A DNA stretch of 64,000 bases from Brevundimonas sp. Its GTDB lineage: Bacteria; Pseudomonadota; Alphaproteobacteria; Caulobacterales; Caulobacteraceae. The notes under the pieces are model-generated. The model ran no database searches. It was not told the origin of the DNA and saw nothing but the letters and a program-made list of their open reading frames with translations. Below, one piece after another: positions 45,325 through 54,371 of this stretch. Position 1 is the stretch's first letter. Each line of letters opens with the position of its first letter. Where the stretch lies: assembly GCF_030704825.1 (NCBI RefSeq), contig NZ_JAUYNX010000035.1:20653-84652 (forward strand). Reading direction: 5' to 3'. The position numbers and the translations under genes are program-made.

Positions 45325-46095
45325 TTATCCTGTCGTCTGATTGGCCGAAGGGAAGGGCAGGACGCTCTTCGACGGCTCGGCCTCGACATTCGGCGCCAGC
45401 GCCGACTGCATCAGCCCCAGCGCTTCCTGGACCAGGTAGCGCATGGCCGCTTCCGCCCCGGCGGCGTCGCCCGCGAAGATGGCGTCCGCGACCCGTCGAT
45501 GGTCCTCGATACTGGCCAGGCTGACGCCCTTGTAGGAGTTGGTCTGGCGGATGCTGAAGCGAAGGGCCGTCTCGATCAGCTCGCACTGCTGGGCGTAGAA
45601 GCGGTTGCCGGTCGCCTTGAGCACGGCGGAGTGGAAGGCGATGTCCGACTCCAGGGAATCGTCCTCGCCCCGGCCGGCGGCGTACATCCGCTCGATGGCC
45701 TCGGCGATCCGGGCGCTCTGGGTGCGGGTGGCGGAGACGGCGGCGAGAGCCGCGGCCGCCGGTTCGACGCCCAGCCGGACCTCGGTAAATTCAATCAGCA
45801 GGGGCAGGGAGAATCGTCGCTGCAACATCCAGCGCAGCACGTCCGGGTCCTGCAGGTTCCAGAATTCCTCGGCCTGGATCCACGTGCCTTGACGAGGCCG
45901 GGCTCGCAGAAGGCCCTTGGCGGTCAGCATCTTGACCGCCTCGCGGACCACCGACCGGCTCGCCTGGAACTGCTGCGCCAGCTCGAATTCGACGGGGAAG
46001 GGCCGATCCGCATAGGCGCCGGTAACAATGGCCGCGCCCAGCTCCTGGACGATGCCGTGCGAGCGCGTGCGATCCCGGGGCGATGCCGTCGTCAT
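45325..46095 (-). CDS. GntR-family regulator with FCD domain (FadR subfamily)
   Basis: The 256-residue regulator has an N-terminal winged helix (FELAQQFQASRSVVREAVKM, then LLRARPRQGTWI). The helical FCD effector domain follows, with its metal-binding His/Asp pattern: EVRLGVEPAAAALAA, SDIAFHSAVLKATGN and EDHRRVADAIFAGD. AAGGA precedes the ATG. It is divergent from the galactan genes and probably represses them via the site at 46176-46188. Confidence 0.92.
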   Translation of the reverse strand: MTTASPRDRTRSHGIVQELGAAIVTGAYADRPFPVEFELAQQFQASRSVVREAVKMLTAKGLLRARPRQGTWIQAEEFWNLQDPDVLRWMLQRRFSLPLLIEFTEVRLGVEPAAAALAAVSATRTQSARIAEAIERMYAAGRGEDDSLESDIAFHSAVLKATGNRFYAQQCELIETALRFSIRQTNSYKGVSLASIEDHRRVADAIFAGDAAGAEAAMRYLVQEALGLMQSALAPNVEAEPSKSVLPFPSANQTTG

Positions 46096-46175
46096 GGACC
46101 GTTCCTTACGCCGCCAGGATCGTTCAGGCGAGTCGTCCGATGTGTTTCATCCCTCATGGGTAAAATGATTTTCAC

Positions 46176-46188
46176 CTATTGTCAGACA
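46176..46188. promoter_or_regulatory. FCD-GntR operator between the regulator and the galactan genes
   Basis: ATTGTC-A-GACAAT is a perfect 6-1-6 palindrome matching the FadR-subfamily pattern TTGT-N3-ACAA. A second half-like TTGACAA follows at 46192. It lies 80 bp from the regulator ATG and 81 bp from the beta-galactosidase ATG. Confidence 0.75.
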
Positions 46189-46269
46189 ATTCGTTGACAA
46201 TCCGGACGCCCGAGGTTTTCCTTCGCTTGCGACAGCGCCGGGCGACACGGCCGCGTCGGGGGAGAATCG

Positions 46270-48771
46270 ATGCACGGCAGGACCACGCCACCGCGACCGG
46301 GACGCTTGATGGCCGACCGCAGGACGCTGCTCCTGGCGGCGGGTGCGACCGCGCTGGCCGGCCCCGTCCCGGCCCAGGACCAGACGCCGGTCCCGGCCGC
46401 AGCTCCCAGGCTGCGCCGCAAGCTGGCGTTCGACTGGCGGTTCGCCTTCGGCCATGCGTCGGACCCGGAACGGGACTTCGGATTCGGGCGCAACCAGCGC
46501 ACCTACGCCAAGGCCGGCGGCGACCTGGCCGTAGCCGTGGCGGCGGACTTCGACGATTCGAACTGGAGCCGGATCCAGATTCCGCACGACTGGGCCATCG
46601 ATCTGCCCTTCACCCCGAGTCGGTCGCCGCCGCCGACCGGAGAGGATGATCCGCGGGCCGCGCACGGCTTCAAGCCGTTGGGGCGCGAGTATCCGGAAAC
46701 CAGCGTCGGCTGGTATCGGTCGCCCCTCGACATCCCGGCCGAAATGGCGGGACGCCGGCTGTCGCTCGAGTTCGACGGGGCCTTCCGCGACGTGGTGGTG
46801 TTCCTGAACGGCTTCATCGTGCATGAGCACGAGGGGGGCTATTCGCCCTTCTCGGTCGACATCACCGACTTCGCGGCGCCGGGCGCCACCAACCTGCTCG
46901 CCGTCCGGGTCGACGCCAGCCTGGGAGAGGGCTGGTTCTACGAGGGCGCGGGCCTGTACCGGCACGTCTGGCTGACGGCCGTCGATCCCGTTCACGTGCC
47001 GCAGTGGGGGGTGACGGTGCGCAGCCGGCCGGTGGGGGATGGCGCCCGGGCGGACATTCTGGTCGATGTGGCCAACACCTCCGGCGACCGGCGCTCATGT
47101 GAGGTCGAGTGCACCGTTCGCCTGCCGGATGGATCGGCCGCGGTCACGGCGCGGGCCCCGCTGGCGATCGATGACTGGAGTTCCGGGCAGGCGACCTTGT
47201 CGGCGAGCTGGCCCGTCGCGCCTCCCTGGTCCGTTGATTCGCCGCAGCAGCACACGCTGGTGACCGAGGTCGTGGTCGACGGCCGTGTCGTCGATCGCGT
47301 CGAAACCCTGTTCGGCGTTCGCTCCGCCGTGTTCGACGCCCGGCGCGGCTTTCTGCTGAACGGCCAGCCGTTGAAGCTGCTGGGCGCCTGCTGCCATCAG
47401 GACCACGCCGGCGTCGGCGCGGCGGTTCCGGACCGGCTGCAGGCCTGGCGGATCGAGCAGCTGAAGGGCATGGGCTGCAACGCCTACCGGGCCTCGCACA
47501 ATCCGCCCACGCCGGAACTGCTCGACGCCTGCGACCGTCTGGGCATGCTGGTCATCGACGAGACCCGTCGCATGTCATCGGACGCCGCCGCACTGGACGA
47601 GCTGGCGAAACTGGTCCGTCGCGACCGCAACCGGCCGTCGGTGATCGCCTGGTCGATCGGCAATGAGGAGCAGGTGATCCAGGGCACGCCCCGCGGAGCC
47701 GGCATCGCCCGCACCATGAAGCGGCTGGTCAACCGGCTGGATCCGACGCGGCCGGTGACGGCGGCCATGGACCAGGCGTTCGGCGAGGGCATTTCTCCGG
47801 TCGTCGACGTCCTCGGCTTCAACTACCGCACGCCGCAGATGGAGCCCTATCACGCCCGGGTTCCCGACCAGCCGATCGTCGGCTCCGAGACCGGCAGCAC
47901 CGTTTCGACCCGCGGCGAATACGTCCGAGACGACGCGCGCCACATCGTGCCGGCCTATGACCGCGAACATCCCTGGTGGGCGTCGACGGCCGAGGCCTGG
48001 TGGACCCTCGCGGCCGTGCGGCCCTATATCGCCGGCGGCTTCATCTGGACGGGCTTCGACTACCGCGGCGAACCGACGCCGTTCAACCGGTGGCCCAGCG
48101 TCGCCTCATACTTCGGGGCGATGGATTCCTGCGGATTCCCCAAGGACAATTACTGGTTCTACCGCGCCTGGTGGCGGCCCGAACCGCTGTTGCACCTGTT
48201 CCCGCACTGGAACTGGGAAGGCCGCGAGGGGCAGGTGATCGACGTCTGGGTCCATTCCAATCTGGACCGGGTCGAACTGTTCCTGAACGGCCGGTCTCTC
48301 GGAGCGAAGGCCGTGGTCCGCGACCGCCACCTGGAATGGTCCGTGCCCTGGGCGCCGGGGGCGATCGAGGCGCGCGGCTGGAAGGACGGGCGGATGGTCC
48401 GCCGCGTCCGGCGCGAGACGGCCGGGCCCACGGCGCGGATAGAACTCACGGCGGACCGGTCGCGGCTGTCGGCGGACGGCGAGGACGTGGCCATGATCAC
48501 CGCCCGGGCGCTGGACGCGCGGGGCCGGCCCGCGCCCCTGGCTGACGATCTGATCGTGTTCGAGATCCAGGGGGCGGGTCGGGTGATCGGCGTCGGCAAC
48601 GGCAATCCGGTCAGCCATGAACCGGACCGCGCCTCGCAGCGCCGGCTGTTCAATGGGTTGGCCCAGGCCATCGTGCAGACCGGTCGCCGCGCCGGCCCGA
48701 TCCGCCTACTCGCCCGCGCGGACGGCCTGGCGCCGGCGACTCTCGATCTGGCGTCGGGCCAGCGGAGCTAG
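46270..48771 (+). CDS. Exported beta-galactosidase, glycoside hydrolase family 2
   Basis: The 833-residue enzyme has the GH2 order: jelly-roll sugar-binding domain, Ig-like domain, TIM barrel, then C-terminal Ig-like domains. The acid/base is Glu466 in WSIGNEEQ and the nucleophile Glu540 in VGSETGST. The N-terminus has a twin-arginine signal (ADRRTLLLAAGATALAG) ending PAQ, so a periplasmic site is likely. GGGGGAG lies 5 bases before the ATG at 46270; an ATG at 46309 is an alternative start. It would finish galacto-oligosaccharides from the GH53 enzyme. Confidence 0.9.
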   Translation: MHGRTTPPRPGRLMADRRTLLLAAGATALAGPVPAQDQTPVPAAAPRLRRKLAFDWRFAFGHASDPERDFGFGRNQRTYAKAGGDLAVAVAADFDDSNWSRIQIPHDWAIDLPFTPSRSPPPTGEDDPRAAHGFKPLGREYPETSVGWYRSPLDIPAEMAGRRLSLEFDGAFRDVVVFLNGFIVHEHEGGYSPFSVDITDFAAPGATNLLAVRVDASLGEGWFYEGAGLYRHVWLTAVDPVHVPQWGVTVRSRPVGDGARADILVDVANTSGDRRSCEVECTVRLPDGSAAVTARAPLAIDDWSSGQATLSASWPVAPPWSVDSPQQHTLVTEVVVDGRVVDRVETLFGVRSAVFDARRGFLLNGQPLKLLGACCHQDHAGVGAAVPDRLQAWRIEQLKGMGCNAYRASHNPPTPELLDACDRLGMLVIDETRRMSSDAAALDELAKLVRRDRNRPSVIAWSIGNEEQVIQGTPRGAGIARTMKRLVNRLDPTRPVTAAMDQAFGEGISPVVDVLGFNYRTPQMEPYHARVPDQPIVGSETGSTVSTRGEYVRDDARHIVPAYDREHPWWASTAEAWWTLAAVRPYIAGGFIWTGFDYRGEPTPFNRWPSVASYFGAMDSCGFPKDNYWFYRAWWRPEPLLHLFPHWNWEGREGQVIDVWVHSNLDRVELFLNGRSLGAKAVVRDRHLEWSVPWAPGAIEARGWKDGRMVRRVRRETAGPTARIELTADRSRLSADGEDVAMITARALDARGRPAPLADDLIVFEIQGAGRVIGVGNGNPVSHEPDRASQRRLFNGLAQAIVQTGRRAGPIRLLARADGLAPATLDLASGQRS

Positions 48772-48824
48772 CCATCATTTCAATCAACCGCGCCGGACAG
48801 GGGCGGACAGGGGAGGACAAGACC

Positions 48825-51449
48825 ATGACCAGGAAAAAAAGGACGGGCGCATCGGCGCTGGCGTTGGTCGCGGGCCTTGCCATGCCCGCGCTCGCCTGGG
48901 CCCAGGAGGCGCCGCCGCCGCAGGACACGGCGCCGACCGAGATCGACGAGGTGGTGGTCACCGGCATCCGCGCCTCGCTGCGGGACTCCATCGCCGTCAA
49001 ACGGGGGTCGCCGCTGGTGATCGAGGCCATCTCGTCCGAGGACATCGGCCAACTGCCCAATGTGACCATCGCCGAGGAACTGGTGCGCCTGCCCGGCATC
49101 AATGGCACCCGGGACCGCGGCAACCAGAGCCAGGCGGCGATCCGCGGCCTGGGCCCGCGTCTGGTGCTGGGCCTGGTCAATGATCGCGAGGTCGCCTCCT
49201 CCGAGCCGGATCGCAACGTACGCTGGGAGATCTATCCCTCCGAGGTCGTGTCGGGGGTCGAGGTCTACAAGTCGCAGTCCGCCGACCTGGTCGCCGGCGG
49301 CGTGGCCGGCACCATCAACATCCGCACCGTGAGGCCGCTGGACTATTCGGGGGCGGCGGTCGCCGCCAGCGCCGGCCTCGTCTACTATGAATCGGGCGAG
49401 GATCTGCCAGACTACGATCCCCTTGGCTACCGCGCGTCGGCCAGCTTCACCGACCGCCTGTCCGATACCTTCGGGGTCAATCTGGGGATCAGCCGTCAGG
49501 AGCAGAGGAACGGATTCGCCTCCTTCCAGGGCTGGGGCTTCAACGACCAGGACACCGGTGGACAGCCGGGTGACGTCGATGGCGACGGAGACCTGGACGC
49601 CACTCCCTGGGGCGCCCAGACCGAGGTCAAACGGCTGGCCGAGGATCGCACCGGCCTCAACGGCGCCTTCCAGTGGCGCCCCAACGCCGATTTCGAGCTG
49701 AATTTCGACGCCCTCTATTCCCAGATCGATATCAGTGAGGATCAGAACCAGGCCTGGTACGGTCGCAACGGCGCTATCGGCAACTGGGCGGGAGGCTCGG
49801 GCTGGGCCTACAACGACCCGGGAGCCTCCTACACCATCATCGACAATACGGTCGTCGCGGCGACCCTTCCCTTCGTCTCGGTGACGAACGTCATCGCCCG
49901 CTATGTCGAGGACAAAACGCTGTTCGTCACCGGCCTGAACGGACGCTGGACGACCGGCGACTGGACCGTGCTGGGCGACCTTTCCTATTCGAAGGCCGAG
50001 CGGGACAACACCTGGCAGGCGGTCTTCACGGAGGTCTATCCCAACTGGCTGTCGTTCGACATGCGCTCGGGCGTGGCGCCGTCGGTGTACACCAGCTCCA
50101 ATCCCGCCGATCCCAATATCCAGGCCTTGCCGGGCTGGGTGCCGGGTCAGACCGACGGCGGCCGTCTGGAGGACGAACTGATGGCGGCGCGCTTCGACGC
50201 CCGGCGCTGGCTGGGCGACACAGGCGTGACCGAGGTTTCGTTCGGCGCGCGGGTGTCGGATCGGGCCAAGGGCTACCGCAGAACCCAGTGGTTCCAGGCG
50301 CCGATCGCGGGGGCCCTTCCGGCCAATCTGCTGAGCAGCTTCTCGGTCGACGACTTCACGGCCCCGCCGCTGCTGAACGGCGACTTCGACGCCCTGGCCC
50401 AGGCCGCTTACGGGGGCTTCACCGAACCGGCCGGGTCGGAGGTCATGGGCTCGCGCTGGGACGTCGAGGAGCAGGTCGCCGAGGCTTATGTGAAGGCCGA
50501 CTTCGCCAGCCGGTGGGGCGACACGCCCGTTTCAGGCAACGTCGGCGTCCGGATAGTGGCGACCGAGACGACCAGCACTGGCTTCGAGTCCGTCAACGGC
50601 GGCCCGCTGACGCCGGTCAGTATCGACAACGACTATGTCGAAGTCCTGCCCAGCCTGAACCTGACATTCGAGGTGGGCGAGAACCGACTGCTGCGCCTCG
50701 GCGCCGCCCGTACCATCGCCCGCCCGCCGCTGGACGAGTTGCGCGCCGGACGGACCCTGTGGAATACGGCCCCTCCCCCGACCGGCAGCGCGGGCAACCC
50801 CTTGCTCGAGCCTTTCCGCGCCACCCAGTTTGACCTGTCGTACGAGTGGTATTTCGCGCCAGAGGCCCTGTTCGCCGCGGCCGTCTACTACAAGGATGTC
50901 GACAGCCACATCGGCTATTCGACCCAGCCTGTCACCATCGGCGGCGTCACCTACAACGTCACCGGCCCGTTCAACGGCGACGGCGGCGGCATCTCGGGCG
51001 CCGAGTTCACCTTCCAGACCCCGTTCAGCTTCATCCCGGGCCTGCAGGACTTCGGCATTTACACCAACTTCGCCTTCGTCAATTCCGACGTGAAGGAGTT
51101 TTATCCGGCCAACGATCCGCTGGAAGGAACGGGGCTGGCCGAGCGGACCGCCACCATCGACCTGTGGTACAGCAACGGACGGTTCGAGAGCCGGCTGGGC
51201 TACAAGTATCACAGCCCCTTCACCATCATCGCCGGCTGGGACGGCTCGGCCCTGCGGACGCTGGAAAGCGAGGGCATCCTCGACTTCAGCGCCTCGTACC
51301 AGGTCACCGACCAGGTGGGTCTGCGCTTCCAGGCGGGCAACCTGACCGACGAGCCGGTGCGGGTCCACTACGACAACAGCCCGGACCGGCTGGCGCGTTA
51401 CGACCACTACGGTCGACGGTTCAGCTTCGACATCACCCTGCGTTTCTGA
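48825..51449 (+). CDS. TonB-dependent receptor for glycan uptake
   Basis: The 874-residue outer-membrane protein has a signal ending AWAQ, a TonB box EIDEVVVTG, a plug domain (SLRDSIAVKRGSPLVIEAIS, then LPGINGTRDRGNQSQAAIRG) and a 22-strand-type barrel ending SFDITLRF. The plug pattern matches the carbohydrate-type receptors abundant in Caulobacterales. It likely takes up galactan oligosaccharides. It is followed by a strong hairpin before GH53. Confidence 0.93.
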   Translation: MTRKKRTGASALALVAGLAMPALAWAQEAPPPQDTAPTEIDEVVVTGIRASLRDSIAVKRGSPLVIEAISSEDIGQLPNVTIAEELVRLPGINGTRDRGNQSQAAIRGLGPRLVLGLVNDREVASSEPDRNVRWEIYPSEVVSGVEVYKSQSADLVAGGVAGTINIRTVRPLDYSGAAVAASAGLVYYESGEDLPDYDPLGYRASASFTDRLSDTFGVNLGISRQEQRNGFASFQGWGFNDQDTGGQPGDVDGDGDLDATPWGAQTEVKRLAEDRTGLNGAFQWRPNADFELNFDALYSQIDISEDQNQAWYGRNGAIGNWAGGSGWAYNDPGASYTIIDNTVVAATLPFVSVTNVIARYVEDKTLFVTGLNGRWTTGDWTVLGDLSYSKAERDNTWQAVFTEVYPNWLSFDMRSGVAPSVYTSSNPADPNIQALPGWVPGQTDGGRLEDELMAARFDARRWLGDTGVTEVSFGARVSDRAKGYRRTQWFQAPIAGALPANLLSSFSVDDFTAPPLLNGDFDALAQAAYGGFTEPAGSEVMGSRWDVEEQVAEAYVKADFASRWGDTPVSGNVGVRIVATETTSTGFESVNGGPLTPVSIDNDYVEVLPSLNLTFEVGENRLLRLGAARTIARPPLDELRAGRTLWNTAPPPTGSAGNPLLEPFRATQFDLSYEWYFAPEALFAAAVYYKDVDSHIGYSTQPVTIGGVTYNVTGPFNGDGGGISGAEFTFQTPFSFIPGLQDFGIYTNFAFVNSDVKEFYPANDPLEGTGLAERTATIDLWYSNGRFESRLGYKYHSPFTIIAGWDGSALRTLESEGILDFSASYQVTDQVGLRFQAGNLTDEPVRVHYDNSPDRLARYDHYGRRFSFDITLRF

Positions 51450-51454
51450 CTTCC

Positions 51455-51483
51455 CCGGCGGGCGACTCCGCGTCGCCCGCCGG
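51455..51483 (+). terminator. Strong hairpin between the TonB receptor and GH53 genes
   Basis: A perfect 12-bp stem (CCGGCGGGCGAC / GTCGCCCGCCGG) with a 5-base loop starts 6 bp after the receptor stop and is followed by CCTTTCCC. It may act as a partial terminator or mRNA-end stabiliser within the operon. Confidence 0.65.
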
Positions 51484-51502
51484 CCTTTCCCGGGCCTGCT
51501 GC

Positions 51503-52987
51503 ATGATCCGTTTCCTGTTTCCCGCGCTGGCCATCCTGACGGGTGCGGCAGGCCCCGCCGCCGCCCAGGCCCCGTTCTACTTCGGGGCGGACCTGTCCTA
51601 TGTGAACGAGATGGAGGACTGCGGCGCGGTCTACCGCGTCAACGGCGTGGCGATGGACCCCTATCGCCTGTTCGCCGGGGCCGGCACGAACCTGGTCCGC
51701 GTTCGGATCTGGAACGATGCCGAATGGACAGACTATTCCGACCTCGACGACGTCCGCGAGACCATCCGCCGCGCGAAGGCCGAGGGCATGGAGGTGCTGC
51801 TCGACTTTCACTATTCCGACGACTGGGCCGACGGCGACAAGCAGATCGTGCCCAAGGCCTGGCGCCCGATCCGCGATGACGTTCCGGCGCTTTCGCAAGC
51901 GCTCTACGACTATACGCTCGGCGTCCTGACGGCGCTCGAGGCGGAGGGGCTGATGCCGGACCTGGTGCAGGTCGGCAACGAGACCAATCCCGAATTGATG
52001 GGCGAACTTGACTGGAAGGAGACGCGTCCGGGCATCAACTGGCCGCGCAACGCCGCCCTGCTCAATGCCGGCATTCGCGCCGTTCGCGACGCCGGCAGGA
52101 CCGGCGCCGTCCAGCCCCTGGTCATGCTGCATATCGCCCAGCCCGAGAATGTCGAACCCTGGTTCGCGGCTGCCGCGGAGCACGGCGTCACCGACTTCGA
52201 CCTGATCGGCGTCAGCTACTATCGCAAATGGTCGACCCAGGGACTGGACGGCCTCGGAGCGACGATCAACCGCCTGCGCCACCGGTATCCCGCCGAAGTT
52301 CTGGTGGTCGAGACGTCCTATCCCTTCACCAATGAGGGAGCCGACACCTCGCCCAACCTGCTCGGCCCGGACACCCTGCTGCCCGGCTATCCGGCCACCG
52401 AGGACGGCCAGTTCCGGTACATGGTCGACCTCACCCAGACCGTGAAGTCGAACGGCGGAGTCGGCGTGGTCTACTGGGAGCCGGCCTGGGTCTCGACCCA
52501 TTGCTCGACCCGGTGGGGCGTCGGCTCGAACTGGGAGAACGCGACCTTCTTCGACTGGCGCCGGGGCAATGAACTGACCCGTGCGGCGCAGTATGCCCGC
52601 CACAGCTATGTGGAGCCGCGGCCGGTCACCATCGGTCTCCGCCGCCAGCCGGGTGAGACGGAGCCGCTCTGGCTCTGGGGCGACTTCCTGGGCTCGAACG
52701 ACATGGTCGTGCGTCTGGCCCCCGACCCCGGTGATCCCGAGTTATGGATCTTCAGCACCACGCTCGCCCCCGGGCTGGCCATTCGCTACCAGCTGTTCGA
52801 TCGCCGGCCCTTTGACCGGGGCCTCATTCCGGAGACGGACGGGTTCGTTCATGCCGTCGTGGCCGACCAGGGCTCGACGATGATTCACGCGAGCGGCGAA
52901 ACCTCCGGAAAGTTCGAAAGCGAACGCCAACCCGCTGGGGGAGATTACGGCTATGTCGCGGCGCCGGCTGATGCACGGTCTCACTGA
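51503..52987 (+). CDS. Exported arabinogalactan endo-beta-1,4-galactanase, GH53, with extra C-terminal domain
   Basis: The 494-residue protein has a Sec signal (MIRFLFPALAILTG to AAAQ) and a GH53 TIM barrel. The acid/base is Glu160 in VGNETNPELMG and the nucleophile Glu270 in VVETSYPF; FYFGADLSYVNEM and DFHYSDDWADGDKQ are typical of the family. The catalytic domain ends near residue 370. About 120 further residues (starting EPRPVTIGLRRQPGETEPLW) form a beta-rich domain I do not recognise, perhaps carbohydrate-binding. Third gene of the galactan locus. Confidence 0.9.
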   Translation: MIRFLFPALAILTGAAGPAAAQAPFYFGADLSYVNEMEDCGAVYRVNGVAMDPYRLFAGAGTNLVRVRIWNDAEWTDYSDLDDVRETIRRAKAEGMEVLLDFHYSDDWADGDKQIVPKAWRPIRDDVPALSQALYDYTLGVLTALEAEGLMPDLVQVGNETNPELMGELDWKETRPGINWPRNAALLNAGIRAVRDAGRTGAVQPLVMLHIAQPENVEPWFAAAAEHGVTDFDLIGVSYYRKWSTQGLDGLGATINRLRHRYPAEVLVVETSYPFTNEGADTSPNLLGPDTLLPGYPATEDGQFRYMVDLTQTVKSNGGVGVVYWEPAWVSTHCSTRWGVGSNWENATFFDWRRGNELTRAAQYARHSYVEPRPVTIGLRRQPGETEPLWLWGDFLGSNDMVVRLAPDPGDPELWIFSTTLAPGLAIRYQLFDRRPFDRGLIPETDGFVHAVVADQGSTMIHASGETSGKFESERQPAGGDYGYVAAPADARSH

Positions 52988-53105
52988 ATAACGGCTGCGC
53001 CTGGTCTCCGGTGATGATCAGGGTCGGCCCCGACGCGACGTCGGCGATGTGGCGCAGCTGACCGAAGCCGACAGCCGGACCCGCCCGCTATCGATCAGGG
53101 CGCGG

Positions 53106-53195
53106 TGGCGGACAGAGAGGGATTCGAACCCTCGGTAGGCTTTCACCTACACACGCTTTCCAAGCGTGCGCGATCGACCACTCCGCCACCTGTCC
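53106..53195 (-). tRNA. tRNA-Ser (anticodon GGA)
   Basis: The minus-strand sequence folds with acceptor stem GGACAGG/TCTGTCC (one G-U). The anticodon stem-loop is CACGCTTGGAAAGCGTG (anticodon GGA), followed by a long class II variable arm (TAGGTGAAAGCCTA) and T-loop GTTCGAAT. The discriminator is G at 53109 and CCA is encoded at 53106-53108. Confidence 0.97.
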
Positions 53196-53373
53196 GTTCC
53201 ACGACGCGCGTGAAGCCGCCGGAGGTCGATCCGGCGGGAGGCGAGGCTGATAGAACAAGCCGACCCCCTCGGCAAGCGGCGCGTGGCGCCCCATATGGAC
53301 GAATGATCGTTCGACCGGCCGCGTCGATCGGGAAGGCCGGGCCTTCCGACCGCGGCCCCCAGGGAGCCCCGCC

Positions 53374-54024
53374 ATGCCGTTCCATAAATCCCGTGACCTG
53401 CCGACCCTCGCGGAGGCCCTGCCGGGCCGGTCGACGCCATTGCCGACCGACGAGGTCCACTACGTCACCGGGCGCCCGTTGAAGGGCCCGCACCCCGAGG
53501 GGTTCGAGACCGCCATCTTCGGCATGGGATGCTTCTGGGGCGTGGAGCGTATCTTCTGGCAGCTGCCCGGCGTCTGGGTGACCTCGGTCGGCTATTCGGG
53601 CGGGATCACGCCCAATCCCACCTATGAGGAGACCTGCACCGGCAAGACCGGCCACGCCGAGGTGGTGCAGGTGGTCTTCAATCCGCACGAGATCACCTAC
53701 GGCGAGCTGTTGAAGGCCTTCTGGGAGAACCACGATCCGACCCAGGGGATGCGCCAGGGCAATGACATCGGCACCACCTATCGCTCGGCCATCTATTATC
53801 TGAACGATGAGCAGCGGGCCGAGGCGGAGGCGTCGCGCGACGCCTATCAAGCCGCCCTGTCGAAGGCGGGCCGGGGGGGCATCACCACCGAGATCGCCCC
53901 GGCCGGCCCCTACTATTTCGCCGAGGACTATCACCAGGGCTACCTGGCCAAGAATCCCGCCGGCTACTGCGGCATCGGCGGCACGGGCGTGGTCTGCCCG
54001 ATCGGCGTCGGCGTGGAGGCCTGA
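53374..54024 (+). CDS. msrA: Peptide-methionine (S)-S-oxide reductase
   Basis: The 216-residue repair enzyme reduces Met-(S)-sulfoxide. The catalytic Cys53 is in [11 protein letters not shown], followed by VGYSGG and the C-terminal [16 protein letters not shown] resolving Cys lies near the C-terminus ([12 protein letters not shown]). AGGGAG precedes the ATG. It has a longer N-terminus (about 45 residues) than E. coli-type cores, normal for this subgroup. Confidence 0.96.
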   Translation: MPFHKSRDLPTLAEALPGRSTPLPTDEVHYVTGRPLKGPHPEGFETAIFGMGCFWGVERIFWQLPGVWVTSVGYSGGITPNPTYEETCTGKTGHAEVVQVVFNPHEITYGELLKAFWENHDPTQGMRQGNDIGTTYRSAIYYLNDEQRAEAEASRDAYQAALSKAGRGGITTEIAPAGPYYFAEDYHQGYLAKNPAGYCGIGGTGVVCPIGVGVEA

Positions 54025-54026
54025 CC

Positions 54027-54371
54027 ATGGATCGGGATGGGGTCGGCAAGGTCTGCCTGGCCTTGCCCGCGGCGACGCTGGACCATCCGTTCGGCGACCA
54101 TCACGACGCCTACCGCGTGGGCGGCAAGATGTTCTGCATGGTCGGCGAGCAGGGCGGGATCTCGTTCAAGGTCTCGGACATCGCCTATGAGGTTCTGACC
54201 GAAAGCGGTCACGCCCGCCCGGCGCCCTATATGGCGCGGAACAGGTGGGTGAACCTGCCGCGCATCGACGACTGGGCCGACGACGAACTGGCCGAGCATC
54301 TGGCCATCGCCCACGGCATCGTGGCGGCGAAGCTGACGAAGAAGACGCGGACGGATCTGGGGCTCGGCTAG
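54027..54371 (+). CDS. MmcQ/YjbR family protein
   Basis: A 114-residue protein with the YjbR layout: [19 protein letters not shown], a strand ISFKVSD, and the C-terminal helix ending [13 protein letters not shown]. The fold is CyaY-like and often called DNA-binding, but function is unproven. It starts 2 bp after msrA and shares a CTAG with the convergent DUF885 gene for its stop. Confidence 0.85.
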   Translation: MDRDGVGKVCLALPAATLDHPFGDHHDAYRVGGKMFCMVGEQGGISFKVSDIAYEVLTESGHARPAPYMARNRWVNLPRIDDWADDELAEHLAIAHGIVAAKLTKKTRTDLGLG

